64,000 nt of DNA from Roseisolibacter agri (GCF_030159095.1 NZ_BRXS01000004.1:305673-369672); one strand, 5' to 3'; shown: positions 53,304 to 61,680, numbered from the stretch's first letter. Numbers and translations are program-made. Notes: generated by a model not told the origin, from the letters alone.

Positions 53304-54064
53304 CAGAAGCGGAGGGAGAGCCCGGCGGTGGCGACGAGCCCCGACAGGTCGATCCGATCGAAGTTCGTGAAGTCGTCGCTCATCGCCGCGCGCGCCCAGG
53401 TGTAGCGGGCCTCGGTGGAGAGCGCGACGTGCGGCGAGAGCGAGAGCTCGACGCCGGCGAGGCCGTGGGCCGTCGGCGTCCAGCCGGAGGAGCGGAGCGT
53501 CGCCGGGAAGACGTCGAGCGTCTCCTCGTCGACGAAGTCGCCCTCCTGGGAGAAGCGGTACCAGAGCGCGCCGCCGCCCGCGCCGACGTAGGGCGCGACG
53601 CGGCTCGGGATCCAGGCGAAGCGCCCGATCGAGCGGCCGCGCGGCGTGAGGTACGCGCGCACCGAGGCGGTGATCGGAGTACGCGCGAGCGCCGTCGTCT
53701 GCTCGATCGGGAGGTCGTCCTGATCGACGAAGCGGCGGAACTCCGACTTCGCGCTCGAGCGGGCGTGGCTGGCCCCGAGCACGACGTCGACGCGGTCCGA
53801 CAGGTTGATCGACAGATCCACGCCGACGTTGAAGCCCGTGAAGGCGTTCGAGCCGAGCGTCAGCCGCTCGCGCGCGAAGTCGAACACCTCGCTGTTGCCG
53901 AGGGCGCGATCGACGCCGCCGCGCAGCGTGATCGCGCCGATGGGCGGCCTGAAGAGGAAGCCGTCGCCGCCCTGCTGCGCGCCGGCCGCCGGCGCCAGGG
54001 CGAGGACGGCGGCGAGCGCCAAGCCGGCCCTGCGTGCGACTCCGGGGGCGCGTGATCGGGTCAT
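53303..54064 (-). CDS. Predicted outer-membrane barrel protein (OmpA/OmpW-like)
   Basis: A 253-residue protein with a signal peptide (LAAVLALAPAAGAQQ). Repeated amphipathic strands follow, including AITLRGGVDRALG, VGVDLSINLSDRVDVVLGA and VAPYVGAGGGALWYRF. The C-terminus ATAGLSLRF has the terminal Phe typical of BAM substrates. GGAGAGG lies just before the ATG at 54064. A longer in-frame start at 54283 exists but would add a non-signal segment. It is cotranscribed with the gene at 52050. Confidence 0.83.
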   Translation of the reverse strand: MTRSRAPGVARRAGLALAAVLALAPAAGAQQGGDGFLFRPPIGAITLRGGVDRALGNSEVFDFARERLTLGSNAFTGFNVGVDLSINLSDRVDVVLGASHARSSAKSEFRRFVDQDDLPIEQTTALARTPITASVRAYLTPRGRSIGRFAWIPSRVAPYVGAGGGALWYRFSQEGDFVDEETLDVFPATLRSSGWTPTAHGLAGVELSLSPHVALSTEARYTWARAAMSDDFTNFDRIDLSGLVATAGLSLRF

Positions 54065-54390
54065 CGACGCCTCTCCGGCGTGCGGGTCGTGAGCGTGCCG
54101 CGCCGTCATCGGCGCGCCCAGCGGGTGGAGCATCCCTCGGGCCGGTCCGTGACGCTGGTCACGAACGCATGCTCCACGACGAGGCGATCGCGCACGGGCT
54201 TCGGATGCTGCGCTCAAGTTGCTACGAATCAAGGGTTTGCGGTGTCGTGGCGCGCTCGCGTCTGTCCCGCGCTGCTGCCGCATCGACGCCGCAGGACACC
54301 ACGAGCGTCACCCGCGGTGGGCAGCCGGTGTCCACGCCGATGGGCGGTCCCCGCGCGCGCCCGCCGCTCGCTCAGTGATACGGCGGCGGC
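54065..54390. other. Gene-free region with nested inverted repeats
   Basis: No convincing gene was found. GTGGAGCAT at 54125-54133 pairs with its complement at 54169-54177. Inside it lies GTGAC with its complement at 54149-54162 (4-nt loop). This nested pair could be an operator or an RNA element for the leftward barrel operon. The rest, 54180-54390, shows nothing clear. Confidence 0.4.
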
Positions 54391-54419
54391 TTGAGAATGG
54401 TCCCCGCGCGGGCTAGCTT
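54391..54419 (+). promoter_or_regulatory. Sigma-70-like promoter of the SRP RNA gene
   Basis: TTGAGA at 54391-54396 and TAGCTT at 54414-54419 are separated by the optimal 17 bp. The expected start is about 54422-54426, at the beginning of the RNA helix. It is the best-formed promoter in the window. Confidence 0.75.
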
Positions 54420-54421
54420 GC

Positions 54422-54528
54422 GGGTGCTCCAGGTCCCGGAGGGCGTGAGCCCGCTAACCGCGTCAGGACCCCGCAGGTAGCAGCGCCGTGTGGTGTCTCG
54501 CGTTGCTCCGTCAGGCCTGGAGTATCCG
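54422..54528 (+). ncRNA. ffs: Signal recognition particle RNA (small bacterial type, 4.5S-like)
   Basis: RNA scaffold of the signal recognition particle, binding Ffh for co-translational membrane targeting. A single long hairpin folds with nested helices: 54427-54433 with 54516-54522, 54437-54441 with 54506-54510, 54443-54449 with 54497-54503, 54451-54454 with 54490-54493, and 54460-54462 with 54484-54486. The conserved Ffh-binding core is present as GTCAGG and AGCAGC on opposite strands. A U-A to A-U covariation (54468 with 54478) supports the fold. The apical loop is CCGCA (54471-54475) in place of the usual GGAA. It is preceded by a clear promoter and lies near dnaX, as in many bacteria. 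Ends are approximate. Confidence 0.88.
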
Positions 54529-54542
54529 GCCGGCGATCGCCC

Positions 54543-56567
54543 TCAGGGCGATGCCGGCCGGATCTGCGTTCCGGACGCACGCTCGCCGGCCGACCGGTAC
54601 CAGTAGCCCACGGCCAGCAGGAACGCGCCGACCAGCAGGTAGCTGCCGACGCGCAGCCCGACCGACCGCAGCTCCGATGCCTGCGCCAGCGCCTTGAGCG
54701 CCGCGTAGATCGCGAGCGCGAGCCCGACCTGCCGCGCGCCCGCGACGCGCCGCGCGCGACCGACGGCGAGCGCCGCGACGCCCGCCGCGGCGAAGTAGCC
54801 CACCAGCAGGAAGGTGGAGAGCTCGGGCGAGCCGGCGCGCGCGAGCTCCTCGCGCCCCCACGCCAGCGCCGCCAGCGCGGGGAGCGCCGCGAGCGCCGTC
54901 CGCTCGCCACGCGTGAAGACCGCCGCGCCGTCGCGCCGCACGCGCCAGGCGAGCACCGTCAGCGCCACCACCACCGCCGCCGCGGCGAGCGACGCCGACG
55001 TGAGGAACGGCGCGTACGCGAAGGCGGGACGCTCGCTCAGGAGCATGGCCGCGCTGGCCGCCGCGAGCCCCGCCGCGGCGAGGCTCGGCAGCGCCGCGAG
55101 CCGCTGCCGCACGGGCCCGAGCAGCAGCGCGCACGCGGCCGCGTACGCCGACAGCGCCACCGTCTTCAGCACCACCCGACCCTCGAATCCCAGCAGCGGC
55201 GCGATCGCGCCCGCCAGTCCCGCCGCCGCGACGTGCGCCCCGAGCAGCGGCGACGCCGACGCGTGTGGACGGCGAGCGGCCAGCCCCGCGGCCAGCGCGG
55301 ACCCGGCGGCCCACGCCAGCGCGACGAGTCCTCCCGCGGGCGAGGTGGCGTCGGGCAGCGCGAGCAGCGCGGCCACGAGCAGCGCGAGCGGCAGCGCGAG
55401 GCCGCCGAGCACCGCGTCGCGCCGCGCGCCGCGACTCGGCGGGCGATCCACGGGGACCAGGCACCGCACCGCGACGAGCGCGCCCAGCGTGGCGGCGAAC
55501 GCGTACGCGGCGAGCATCGGCGCGCCGAGCCGCGTCGCCAGCGCCAGCGTCGTGATCGCGCCGAGTGCGGTCGTGAGGTGCATGAGCGCGACGCCCGCTC
55601 GCCGCGCGCGGCCGGGCAGCGCCAGGGGCACCACGGCGCAGGCGAGCGCGAACAGCACCGGCAGCTCGCGTCGCAGCTGCCACGCGGGGAGCCAGATGCC
55701 CGCGGGGTTGCCGATCGCCGCGACCGCCGTCGCGTCGCGCAGCAGCGCGCTCGCGAGCAGCGCCCCGCCGATCCCCAGCACGCGCGCGGCGAGCCGCCAG
55801 CGCACCGGCCGCGCGTGCGCATCGGTGTCGTTGCCGTGCGGCAGCGCGAGCACCCCCGCGCTCAGCACCAACCAGCCGTACGGCGCGAGCACCATCGCGT
55901 GACCCGTGTCGGCGCCCGTGACGAACGGCGCGACTACCGCGCCGCCCACGCCGACGACGAACAGCGCCTGGTCGCGCTCCCGCCACGCCAGGAACGCGAC
56001 CGCGCCCGACGCGGCCGCCGCGATCGCCAGCGCGACGCCGGCCGACACCAGGCCGAGCGCTGGACCCGCGCCCCACGCGTCCACGTGCACCGCCGCCAGC
56101 GCGAGCGCGAGCAGCACGTCGCCGAACCGGCGCGTGCCCGTGCCGCCGCCCTCGTCGCGCACTCGCAGCCGCCAGCCGCCGGCGGCCAGTGCCGCGGCGC
56201 CCACCGCGCCGAGCGCGACGCGCGTCGTGGGCGTGAGCGTGACGGCAGCGATCGCCCACGTCAGGAACGCGCCGAGGCCCATGAGGATGAGCAGCACCGC
56301 GAGCGCCACGGTGCCGTAGCGGCCGACGAGGGCCTCCAGCTCCGCGCCGTCCGCCGGCACCGGGCCGAGTCCGAGCCGCATCGAGAGCGTGCCCAGGCCG
56401 CGCCGCAGCGACCAGGCGCGCCGCGCCGATGTCGAGGGCGCGCGACGCACGACGGACGGCGCGGCGGGCGGCGCCTGCGATGCACGCAGCGCCGCGACCT
56501 CGCGCTGCAGCTCGGCGACGGTGCGCTCGAGCTGTGCGAGGCGCTCGGAGTCGGGCGGGAGCGTCAG
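54543..56567 (-). CDS. DUF2339 polytopic membrane protein, CTG start
   Basis: A protein of about 674 residues with roughly 20 or more predicted membrane helices and many Ala/Leu/Val-rich segments. The N-terminus read from CTG 56567 is a coiled coil (SERLAQLERTVAELQREVAAL) followed by a Pro/Ala linker, the usual start of DUF2339 proteins. The first ATG/GTG in frame, GTG 56450, would delete this part. CTG 56567 overlaps the upstream TGA as CTGA. Function is unknown. The gene runs opposite to dnaX and separates ffs from it. Its stop lies 15 nt from the ffs 3' end. Confidence 0.8.
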   Translation of the reverse strand: MTLPPDSERLAQLERTVAELQREVAALRASQAPPAAPSVVRRAPSTSARRAWSLRRGLGTLSMRLGLGPVPADGAELEALVGRYGTVALAVLLILMGLGAFLTWAIAAVTLTPTTRVALGAVGAAALAAGGWRLRVRDEGGGTGTRRFGDVLLALALAAVHVDAWGAGPALGLVSAGVALAIAAAASGAVAFLAWRERDQALFVVGVGGAVVAPFVTGADTGHAMVLAPYGWLVLSAGVLALPHGNDTDAHARPVRWRLAARVLGIGGALLASALLRDATAVAAIGNPAGIWLPAWQLRRELPVLFALACAVVPLALPGRARRAGVALMHLTTALGAITTLALATRLGAPMLAAYAFAATLGALVAVRCLVPVDRPPSRGARRDAVLGGLALPLALLVAALLALPDATSPAGGLVALAWAAGSALAAGLAARRPHASASPLLGAHVAAAGLAGAIAPLLGFEGRVVLKTVALSAYAAACALLLGPVRQRLAALPSLAAAGLAAASAAMLLSERPAFAYAPFLTSASLAAAAVVVALTVLAWRVRRDGAAVFTRGERTALAALPALAALAWGREELARAGSPELSTFLLVGYFAAAGVAALAVGRARRVAGARQVGLALAIYAALKALAQASELRSVGLRVGSYLLVGAFLLAVGYWYRSAGERASGTQIRPASP

Positions 56568-56836
56568 CGGAGGAACCGCTCGGCCAGCTGCGCGAGCCGG
56601 TCGTCGCCGGCGGCGCGCGCGCGCAGCAGCAGTGCGCGCACCGGCGCGTGCAGGCGCGGCTCGCCCCAGTAGTAGCCGGTGGCCTCCTCGGCGCTCGCGG
56701 TCTCGCCGGCGCGCGCGGCCTCCAGCAGCGCGGCCGCCGCCGCCTCGTCGAAGCGCGGGTCGTCGCGGGCGGGCAGCCCGTAGCCGCGGCGCGGCGTGGC
56801 GCCGCCGGCGTCCTCGTTCACGAAAGCGCGGGACAT
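56564..56836 (-). CDS. Small conserved-looking protein upstream of DUF2339
   Basis: A 90-residue soluble protein beginning MSRAFVNEDAGG, a start shared by a group of small conserved proteins. Helical segments DEAAAAALLEAARAGETAS and VRALLLRARAAGDDRLAQLAE follow, around a central GYYWGEPRL. No function was recognised. The stop TGA overlaps the CTG start of the membrane protein gene. It is divergent from dnaX, with about 195 nt between the starts. Confidence 0.72.
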   Translation of the reverse strand: MSRAFVNEDAGGATPRRGYGLPARDDPRFDEAAAAALLEAARAGETASAEEATGYYWGEPRLHAPVRALLLRARAAGDDRLAQLAERFLR

Positions 56837-57030
56837 GCCCAACGGTGGTGCACGGGGCGGGCCGCCGCCAGCGTCGCGCTGCACAGGTGTCGCGGACGCG
56901 CGCCGCGCAAGCCGCTGGCGACGCGCCGGGGCGGCCGCGAGATTCCGGCGTCGGCGCCGACCGACCCCGGCCGCCGCGCGTCGCGGCAGCACCGGGCCGC
57001 GCTCAGCGCCGCGCACCGCGTCTCCCGCCG

Positions 57031-58887
57031 ATGTCCCTCGCCCTCGCGCGCAAGTACCGCCCCAAGAACTTCGCCTCGGTGGCCGTGCAGTCGCACGTGT
57101 CCAACACGCTCAAGGGGGCGATCGCCCGCGGGCGCGTGGCGCACGGCTACCTGCTGTGCGGGCCGCGAGGCACGGGCAAGACGACGCTCGCGCGCGTGCT
57201 GGCGATGGCGCTCAACTGCGAGGTGCGCGGCGCGAAGGCGGACGGCGAGCCGTGCGGCACCTGCGCCAGCTGCCTGCGCATCTGGAGCGGCAGCTCTTCG
57301 CTCGACGTCGTGGAGCTGGACGCGGCGAGCAACCGCAGCGTGGACGACGCGCGCGAGCTGCGCGAGCGCGCGATGTACGCGCCCACCGGCGACGACCGCT
57401 ACAAGGTCTACATCGTCGACGAGGCGCACATGCTCACGCGCGAGGCGTGGAACGCGCTCCTCAAGATCCTCGAGGAGCCGCCGCCGCGCGTCGTGTTCGT
57501 GTTCGCGACCACCGAGCCGCAGAAGATCGCGCAGCTCGCGGCGCCGATCCTGAGCCGCCTGCAGCGCTTCGACCTGAAGCGCATCGGCCCGGCCGAGATC
57601 CGCGAGCGGCTGGCCGCGGTGCTCGACGCGGAGGGCGTCGCGTACGAGCCCGATGCGCTGGGCATGGTCGCGCGCGCCGCCGACGGCGGCCTGCGCGACG
57701 CGCTGTCGCTCACCGACCAGGTGCTCTCACTCGGGGAGGACGCGCACGTGACCGCGGCGCGCGTGCAGGAGGCGCTCGGCCTCGTGCCGGAGGACGAGTA
57801 CCTCGCGGTGCTCGACCTCGTCGCGGAGCGCCGCGCGGGCGACGTGTTCGGCGCGGTCGCGCGGCTCGCGGAGGCGGGCATCGACTTCTCGCTCTTCCTC
57901 ACGGGGCTGGGCGACATGCTGCGCGCGCTGCTCGCGCTGTCGCTGGGCGGCGCCGTGCCCGAGCTGAGCGAGCGCGCGCGCGAGGCGCTCGCCGCGCGCG
58001 TGGGCGCGCTCACGCCCGCGGACCTGCTGCGCATGCTCCACGTGCTGGTCGAGACGGAGCCACGATTCCGCAAGAGCGGACAGCAGCAGCTGCTGCTGGA
58101 GACGCTGCTCGTGCGCTTCGCCCTGCTCGATCGCAGCGTGGAGCTGGAGTCGCTGCTGCGCGAGCTGGGGAGCGGCGGCGGTGGCGGTGGTGGCGGTGGT
58201 GGCGATGGTGGCGGTGGTGGCGGCGCGCCCGCAATGCCGCCGCGTCCACCCGCGCGTCCCGCGCCCGCGCCGGCCGACGAGGCGCGCCGGCCGGCGCCGC
58301 CGGGCGCGAGCCTGCGCGCCGCGTTCGACGCCGCGGTGGCCGAGCAGTCGCAGGTCGTGCAGCGCGCCGCACCCGCGGTCGCCGTCGCCGATCGTCCTGT
58401 CGAGCGTCCCGTCGATCGTCCCGTCCCGACGCGACCGGCGCCCGTCGCGGCACCCGCGCCCAGTGCCGCGCCGAGCGCCGTCGCCGACGCGCCGCGCGGC
58501 CCGACGATGGACGTCGCGGTGCTCGCCGAGCGGTGGGACCAGGTGGTCGACTTCGCGCGCGCGGCGCGGCCGCTCATCGGCTCCGCGCTCGCGGACGCCC
58601 TGCCCATCGCGGTCGCGGCCTCAGGCGCGGTGACGATCGAGCTGCAGGAGGCGAACCCCGCCTACGTGCAGGCGCTCGAGAGCGCGCGCGACGACGTGCT
58701 GGTCGCGGTGCAGCGCGCGCATCCCGGCGCGACGCGCGTGATCGTGCGGGCGCCCGAAGCCAGCGGCGCGCCCGCCGAGCGGCTCACGACCGAGACGGTG
58801 CGGGCCGAGCGCATGACCGCGCTGAGCCGGCGCGATCCCGTCCTCGGCGCAGCGATCGACGCACTCGACCTCGATCTGCTCGAATAG
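57031..58887 (+). CDS. dnaX: DNA polymerase III subunit gamma/tau
   Basis: Clamp-loader ATPase of the replisome. The 618-residue protein has Walker A GPRGTGKTT at 44-52 and a zinc module with Cys63, Cys75, Cys78 and Cys81. The Walker B box is DEAH at 130-133, and domain III extends to about 370. A Gly-rich linker of nearly 20 residues (from about 380) and a long Pro/Ala segment lead to a C-terminal tau-like domain (ERWDQVVDFARAARPLIGSAL). No A-rich slippery site for frameshift production of gamma is apparent. No ribosome site precedes the ATG at 57031, chosen because it begins SLALARKYRPKNF. IR element 5 and the ebfC gene follow. Confidence 0.96.
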   Translation: MSLALARKYRPKNFASVAVQSHVSNTLKGAIARGRVAHGYLLCGPRGTGKTTLARVLAMALNCEVRGAKADGEPCGTCASCLRIWSGSSSLDVVELDAASNRSVDDARELRERAMYAPTGDDRYKVYIVDEAHMLTREAWNALLKILEEPPPRVVFVFATTEPQKIAQLAAPILSRLQRFDLKRIGPAEIRERLAAVLDAEGVAYEPDALGMVARAADGGLRDALSLTDQVLSLGEDAHVTAARVQEALGLVPEDEYLAVLDLVAERRAGDVFGAVARLAEAGIDFSLFLTGLGDMLRALLALSLGGAVPELSERAREALAARVGALTPADLLRMLHVLVETEPRFRKSGQQQLLLETLLVRFALLDRSVELESLLRELGSGGGGGGGGGGDGGGGGGAPAMPPRPPARPAPAPADEARRPAPPGASLRAAFDAAVAEQSQVVQRAAPAVAVADRPVERPVDRPVPTRPAPVAAPAPSAAPSAVADAPRGPTMDVAVLAERWDQVVDFARAARPLIGSALADALPIAVAASGAVTIELQEANPAYVQALESARDDVLVAVQRAHPGATRVIVRAPEASGAPAERLTTETVRAERMTALSRRDPVLGAAIDALDLDLLE

Positions 58888-58917
58888 GCGGAGGACGATA
58901 CGGCGCAGAACGAGAAG

Positions 58918-59031
58918 GCGGAGAACGGAACGGCGCGATACGGTGGAGCGGAATCGCGCCTGAAGGTTCGAGCTGCCAGCGTCCGCCCTTTCGTATCACG
59001 CCTCACCGACTTCCGCCGTTCCGTTCTCCGC
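58918..59031. repeat. Inverted repeat between dnaX and ebfC (IR element 5)
   Basis: The arms 58918-58935 and 59014-59031 are 18 nt and perfectly complementary, with a 78-nt spacer. The flanks show weaker matching. The left flank repeats CGGAnAACG/ACGGCG words. It starts 30 nt after the dnaX stop. Confidence 0.75.
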
Positions 59032-59048
59032 GGTCACGTCTCTCGCAT

Positions 59049-59054
59049 TAGGTT
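59049..59054 (+). promoter_or_regulatory. -10 box, predicted leaderless ebfC mRNA
   Basis: TAGGTT ends 7 nt before the ATG at 59062, so the transcript would begin at or one base before the start codon. It lies 17 nt after IR element 5. Confidence 0.5.
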
Positions 59055-59061
59055 TTCGGTC

Positions 59062-59376
59062 ATGGATATCATGAAGCTCATGCAGCAAGCCCAGGAGATG
59101 CAGGGGCGGCTGCAGCAGATCCAGGACGAGCTCGCGCAGCGGACCGTGACCGGCACCGCCGGCGGCGGCATGGTCACCGTCGAGGCGGACGGCAAGGGCG
59201 CGGTGCGCTCGGTGAAGATCGACCCGAGCGTCGTCAGCGCCGACGACGTCGCGATGCTCGAGGACCTCGTCACCGTCGCGGTGCGCGACGCGCAGGCGAA
59301 GGCGAAGGCGCTCGAGGAGGCGGAGATGGGGAAGGCGGCCGGCGGGATGAACCTGCCGTTCCAGCTCCCGTTCTGA
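59062..59376 (+). CDS. ebfC: YbaB/EbfC-family nucleoid-associated protein
   Basis: A small DNA-binding protein usually encoded between dnaX and recR. The 104-residue product has the N-terminal helix MDIMKLMQQAQEMQGRLQQI and the strand block GGGMVTVEADGKGAVRSVKID. A helical C-terminal half ends in MNLPFQLPF. Size and neighbours are both classic. recR starts 28 nt later. Confidence 0.94.
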   Translation: MDIMKLMQQAQEMQGRLQQIQDELAQRTVTGTAGGGMVTVEADGKGAVRSVKIDPSVVSADDVAMLEDLVTVAVRDAQAKAKALEEAEMGKAAGGMNLPFQLPF

Positions 59377-59404
59377 GCCGGACGCGCCGAGTCCCGACGT
59401 CGCC

Positions 59405-59998
59405 GTGTCCGCGATCGACGAACTGGCCGCCGAGCTGTCCAAGCTGCCCGGCATCGGCCGCAAGACCGCGCTGCGGCTGACGTACTACCTGCTGAAGCAG
59501 CGCCCCGAGCAGAGCCGCCGTCTGGCCGACGCGCTCACGACGCTGGCCGAGCGCGTGCGCCCGTGCGCCGAGTGCTTCAACCTCACCGAGGAGGAGCGCT
59601 GCGCCGTGTGCCGCGACCAGCGGCGCGACCGCAGCGTGATCTGCGCCGTCGAGGAGGCGTCCGACATCGGCGCCATCGAGCGCACGGGCGAGTACCGCGG
59701 GCTCTATCACGTGCTCGGTGGGCGCCTGTCGCCGCTGGACGGCGTGATGCCCGAGGACCTGACCATCGACCGCCTCGTGACGCGGGTGCGGGACGGGGAG
59801 ATTCGCGAGGTGATCGTGGCCACCAATCCGAGCCTCGAGGGCGAGGCGACCGCGCTGTACGTGCAGCGCCAGCTGGCGGGGCAGGTGAGCGGCGTGGCCG
59901 TCACCCGCATCGCGCGCGGCCTGCCGGTGGGCGGGGACCTGGAGTACGCCGACGGCGTGACCATCGCCCAAGCCATCGCCGCGCGGAGGGAGATGTGA
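59405..59998 (+). CDS. recR: Recombination mediator RecR
   Basis: Loads RecA at gaps together with RecF and RecO. The 197-residue protein has the helix-hairpin-helix LSKLPGIGRKTALRL at about 11-25, a zinc finger with Cys54, Cys57, Cys66 and Cys69, and a Toprim domain starting VICAVEEASDIGAIER. GEYRGLYHVLGGRLSPLDG follows as in other RecR proteins. The GTG start is at 59405. Its stop overlaps the following gene as GTGA. Confidence 0.96.
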   Translation: MSAIDELAAELSKLPGIGRKTALRLTYYLLKQRPEQSRRLADALTTLAERVRPCAECFNLTEEERCAVCRDQRRDRSVICAVEEASDIGAIERTGEYRGLYHVLGGRLSPLDGVMPEDLTIDRLVTRVRDGEIREVIVATNPSLEGEATALYVQRQLAGQVSGVAVTRIARGLPVGGDLEYADGVTIAQAIAARREM

Positions 59999-60384
59999 GG
60001 CGGCGTCGCGCGCGGCTCCTCATCGACGATGGGCCGGGCGTGTTCGAGCGCCGCCGCAACGAGCGCCGCGACCACGACCGCCGGATGCGCCGCCGCCGCG
60101 AGGAGGACGCCGGCGCCGGGGCGCTGGCGCTGCTGGCTGCCGGATTCGCCGGTGGGCTGGTGCTCGGGACTGCCGTCTGGGCGGGGATGCTCGATCGGAG
60201 CCGCCAGGGGCTGTTCAGCCGCCAGCCGGTGCGCCGATTCGCGGCGGTGAGTTACCTCGCGACCCGTCCGAGCGTAGATACGGCGAGGCTCCTCCGCGAC
60301 TACGTCCGGTGGGAGCCGCTCCCTCTGCTGCGGCGGCGGGGCCGGCAGGCCCTCGCTGCGGTGGAGGCGTCGCTCGCGCGCTAG
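59995..60384 (+). CDS. Small membrane protein coupled to recR
   Basis: A 129-residue protein. The N-terminal half is extremely basic (ERRRNERRDHDRRMRRRREED). One hydrophobic segment follows (GALALLAAGFAGGLVLGTAVW), then an amphipathic C-terminal part (LLRDYVRWEPLPLLRRRG). No family was recognised. The GTG at 59995 overlaps the recR stop, which decides the start. Confidence 0.7.
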   Translation: MRRRRARLLIDDGPGVFERRRNERRDHDRRMRRRREEDAGAGALALLAAGFAGGLVLGTAVWAGMLDRSRQGLFSRQPVRRFAAVSYLATRPSVDTARLLRDYVRWEPLPLLRRRGRQALAAVEASLAR

Positions 60385-60441
60385 CGGGCCGTCCTCGTCG
60401 CCCGCCGGCGCGGGCGGCCCGGACCTCCTTCGCTTCTCGGC

Positions 60442-60984
60442 ATGCCCCCTGGTGCGGTCAGCTGGTCGTTCACGGACGACGACTTCCAGGCGATCAGCGG
60501 ATCGCTGCAGCGGTTCCTGTACGACTCGAACGCGCGCTGCGCCCTGCTCGTGGACCGGGCCGGGCAGCTCGTGGCGACCGTCGGCGAGCCGCCCGCGTTC
60601 GACGCGACCGCGTTCGCCTCGCTCACCGCGGCCGACTTCAGCGCCAACGACCAGCTCGCGAAGCTGATCGGCGAGAAGGACTTCACGACCCTGTTCCACC
60701 AGGGCGAGAAGGAGTCGATGTTCCTCGCCGACGTCGCGCGGCGGATCATCCTCGTCGTCCTGTTCGACGACCGCACGACGCTCGGCCTGGTGCGCCTGAA
60801 GCTCAAGGGCGTCGTCGACGAGCTGGCGCGCCTGTTCGAGACCGTGTTCGCGCGCGGCGCGACGCCCGCCGGTGCCGCCGGCGGCTCGGGCGCGCGCGGC
60901 ATGACCGGCGCGCTCGGCGCCGAGCCGGCGCCCCTCGACCTGCTGGCCGGGGCCGAGGACGAGATCGACCGACTCTTCTCCTGA
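60442..60984 (+). CDS. Roadblock/LC7-domain protein (MglB-like)
   Basis: A 180-residue protein with a roadblock/LC7 fold: a helix ([20 protein letters not shown]), a strand pair ([19 protein letters not shown]) and a second helix and strands ([22 protein letters not shown]). A Gly/Ala-rich tail is followed by a short acidic C-terminal peptide. MglB-type proteins activate GTP hydrolysis by MglA. The MglA-like GTPase gene follows after 10 nt, so the pair is very likely a functional unit. What process it controls here (polarity, secretion or motility) is not known. Confidence 0.88.
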   Translation: MPPGAVSWSFTDDDFQAISGSLQRFLYDSNARCALLVDRAGQLVATVGEPPAFDATAFASLTAADFSANDQLAKLIGEKDFTTLFHQGEKESMFLADVARRIILVVLFDDRTTLGLVRLKLKGVVDELARLFETVFARGATPAGAAGGSGARGMTGALGAEPAPLDLLAGAEDEIDRLFS

Positions 60985-60994
60985 GGGCCGGCCG

Positions 60995-61672
60995 ATGTCG
61001 ATGATCAACTACGCGTCGCGCGAGATCAACTGCAAGATCGTCTACTACGGCCCGGGCCTCGGCGGCAAGACGTCGAACCTGGAGTTCGTGTACGAGAAGG
61101 TGAGCCCCAACACGCGCGGGAAGCTCATCTCGCTCGCGACCGAGACCGAGCGCACGCTCTTCTTCGACTTCCTCCCGGTGGACCTGGGCGAGATCCGCGG
61201 CTTCCGCACGCGGTTCCACCTCTACACGGTGCCGGGGCAGGTCTACTACAACGCCTCGCGCAAGCTGATCCTGAAGGGCGTGGACGGCGTCGTGTTCGTG
61301 GCCGACTCGCAGGTCGATCGCGCCGAGGCGAACATGGAGTCGATGCAGAACCTGTACGACAACATGGCGGAGCACGGGTACGACCTGACCCGGATGCCGT
61401 TCGTGCTGCAGTACAACAAGCGCGACCTCCCGAACGCCGCGCCGCTCCCCGAGCTGGAGGCGATGCTGAACCCGGGCTGGGAGGTCACCGAGCCGGCGAA
61501 GCAGAAGCCGTCGGAGAACCCGTTCCGCCCGGGCGTGCCCCTGGTCGAGAAGCTGCCGACCGGCGAGTGGTGGGAGCGCGTGCCGAGCTTCGAGGCGGTC
61601 GCGACGACGGGCGCGGGCGTGTTCGACACGCTGAAGGCGGTCTCGAAGCTCGTGGTGCGGGCGCTCGGATGA
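60995..61672 (+). CDS. MglA-like small Ras-family GTPase
   Basis: A 225-residue GTPase. P-loop GPGLGGKTS at 19-27, switch region [18 protein letters not shown], and [10 protein letters not shown] where the PGQ replaces the DxxG of Ras proteins, as in bacterial Mgl[10 protein letters not shown] supplies the base-specificity motif. It matches the MglA family throughout. The roadblock gene upstream is its probable regulator. A hairpin terminator follows its stop closely. Confidence 0.94.
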   Translation: MSMINYASREINCKIVYYGPGLGGKTSNLEFVYEKVSPNTRGKLISLATETERTLFFDFLPVDLGEIRGFRTRFHLYTVPGQVYYNASRKLILKGVDGVVFVADSQVDRAEANMESMQNLYDNMAEHGYDLTRMPFVLQYNKRDLPNAAPLPELEAMLNPGWEVTEPAKQKPSENPFRPGVPLVEKLPTGEWWERVPSFEAVATTGAGVFDTLKAVSKLVVRALG

Positions 61673-61680
61673 CGGACGGC

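Noticed and set aside
54034-54378. Small plus-strand gene before ffs
   Set aside because: The product is Arg/Pro-rich, has no motif, lacks a ribosome site and overlaps the divergent promoter region.
58171-58230. Programmed frameshift in dnaX near the Gly-rich stretch
   Set aside because: The stretch is simple GGT/GGC repetition. It lacks an A-rich slippery heptamer, and the frame continues intact into the tau-like domain.
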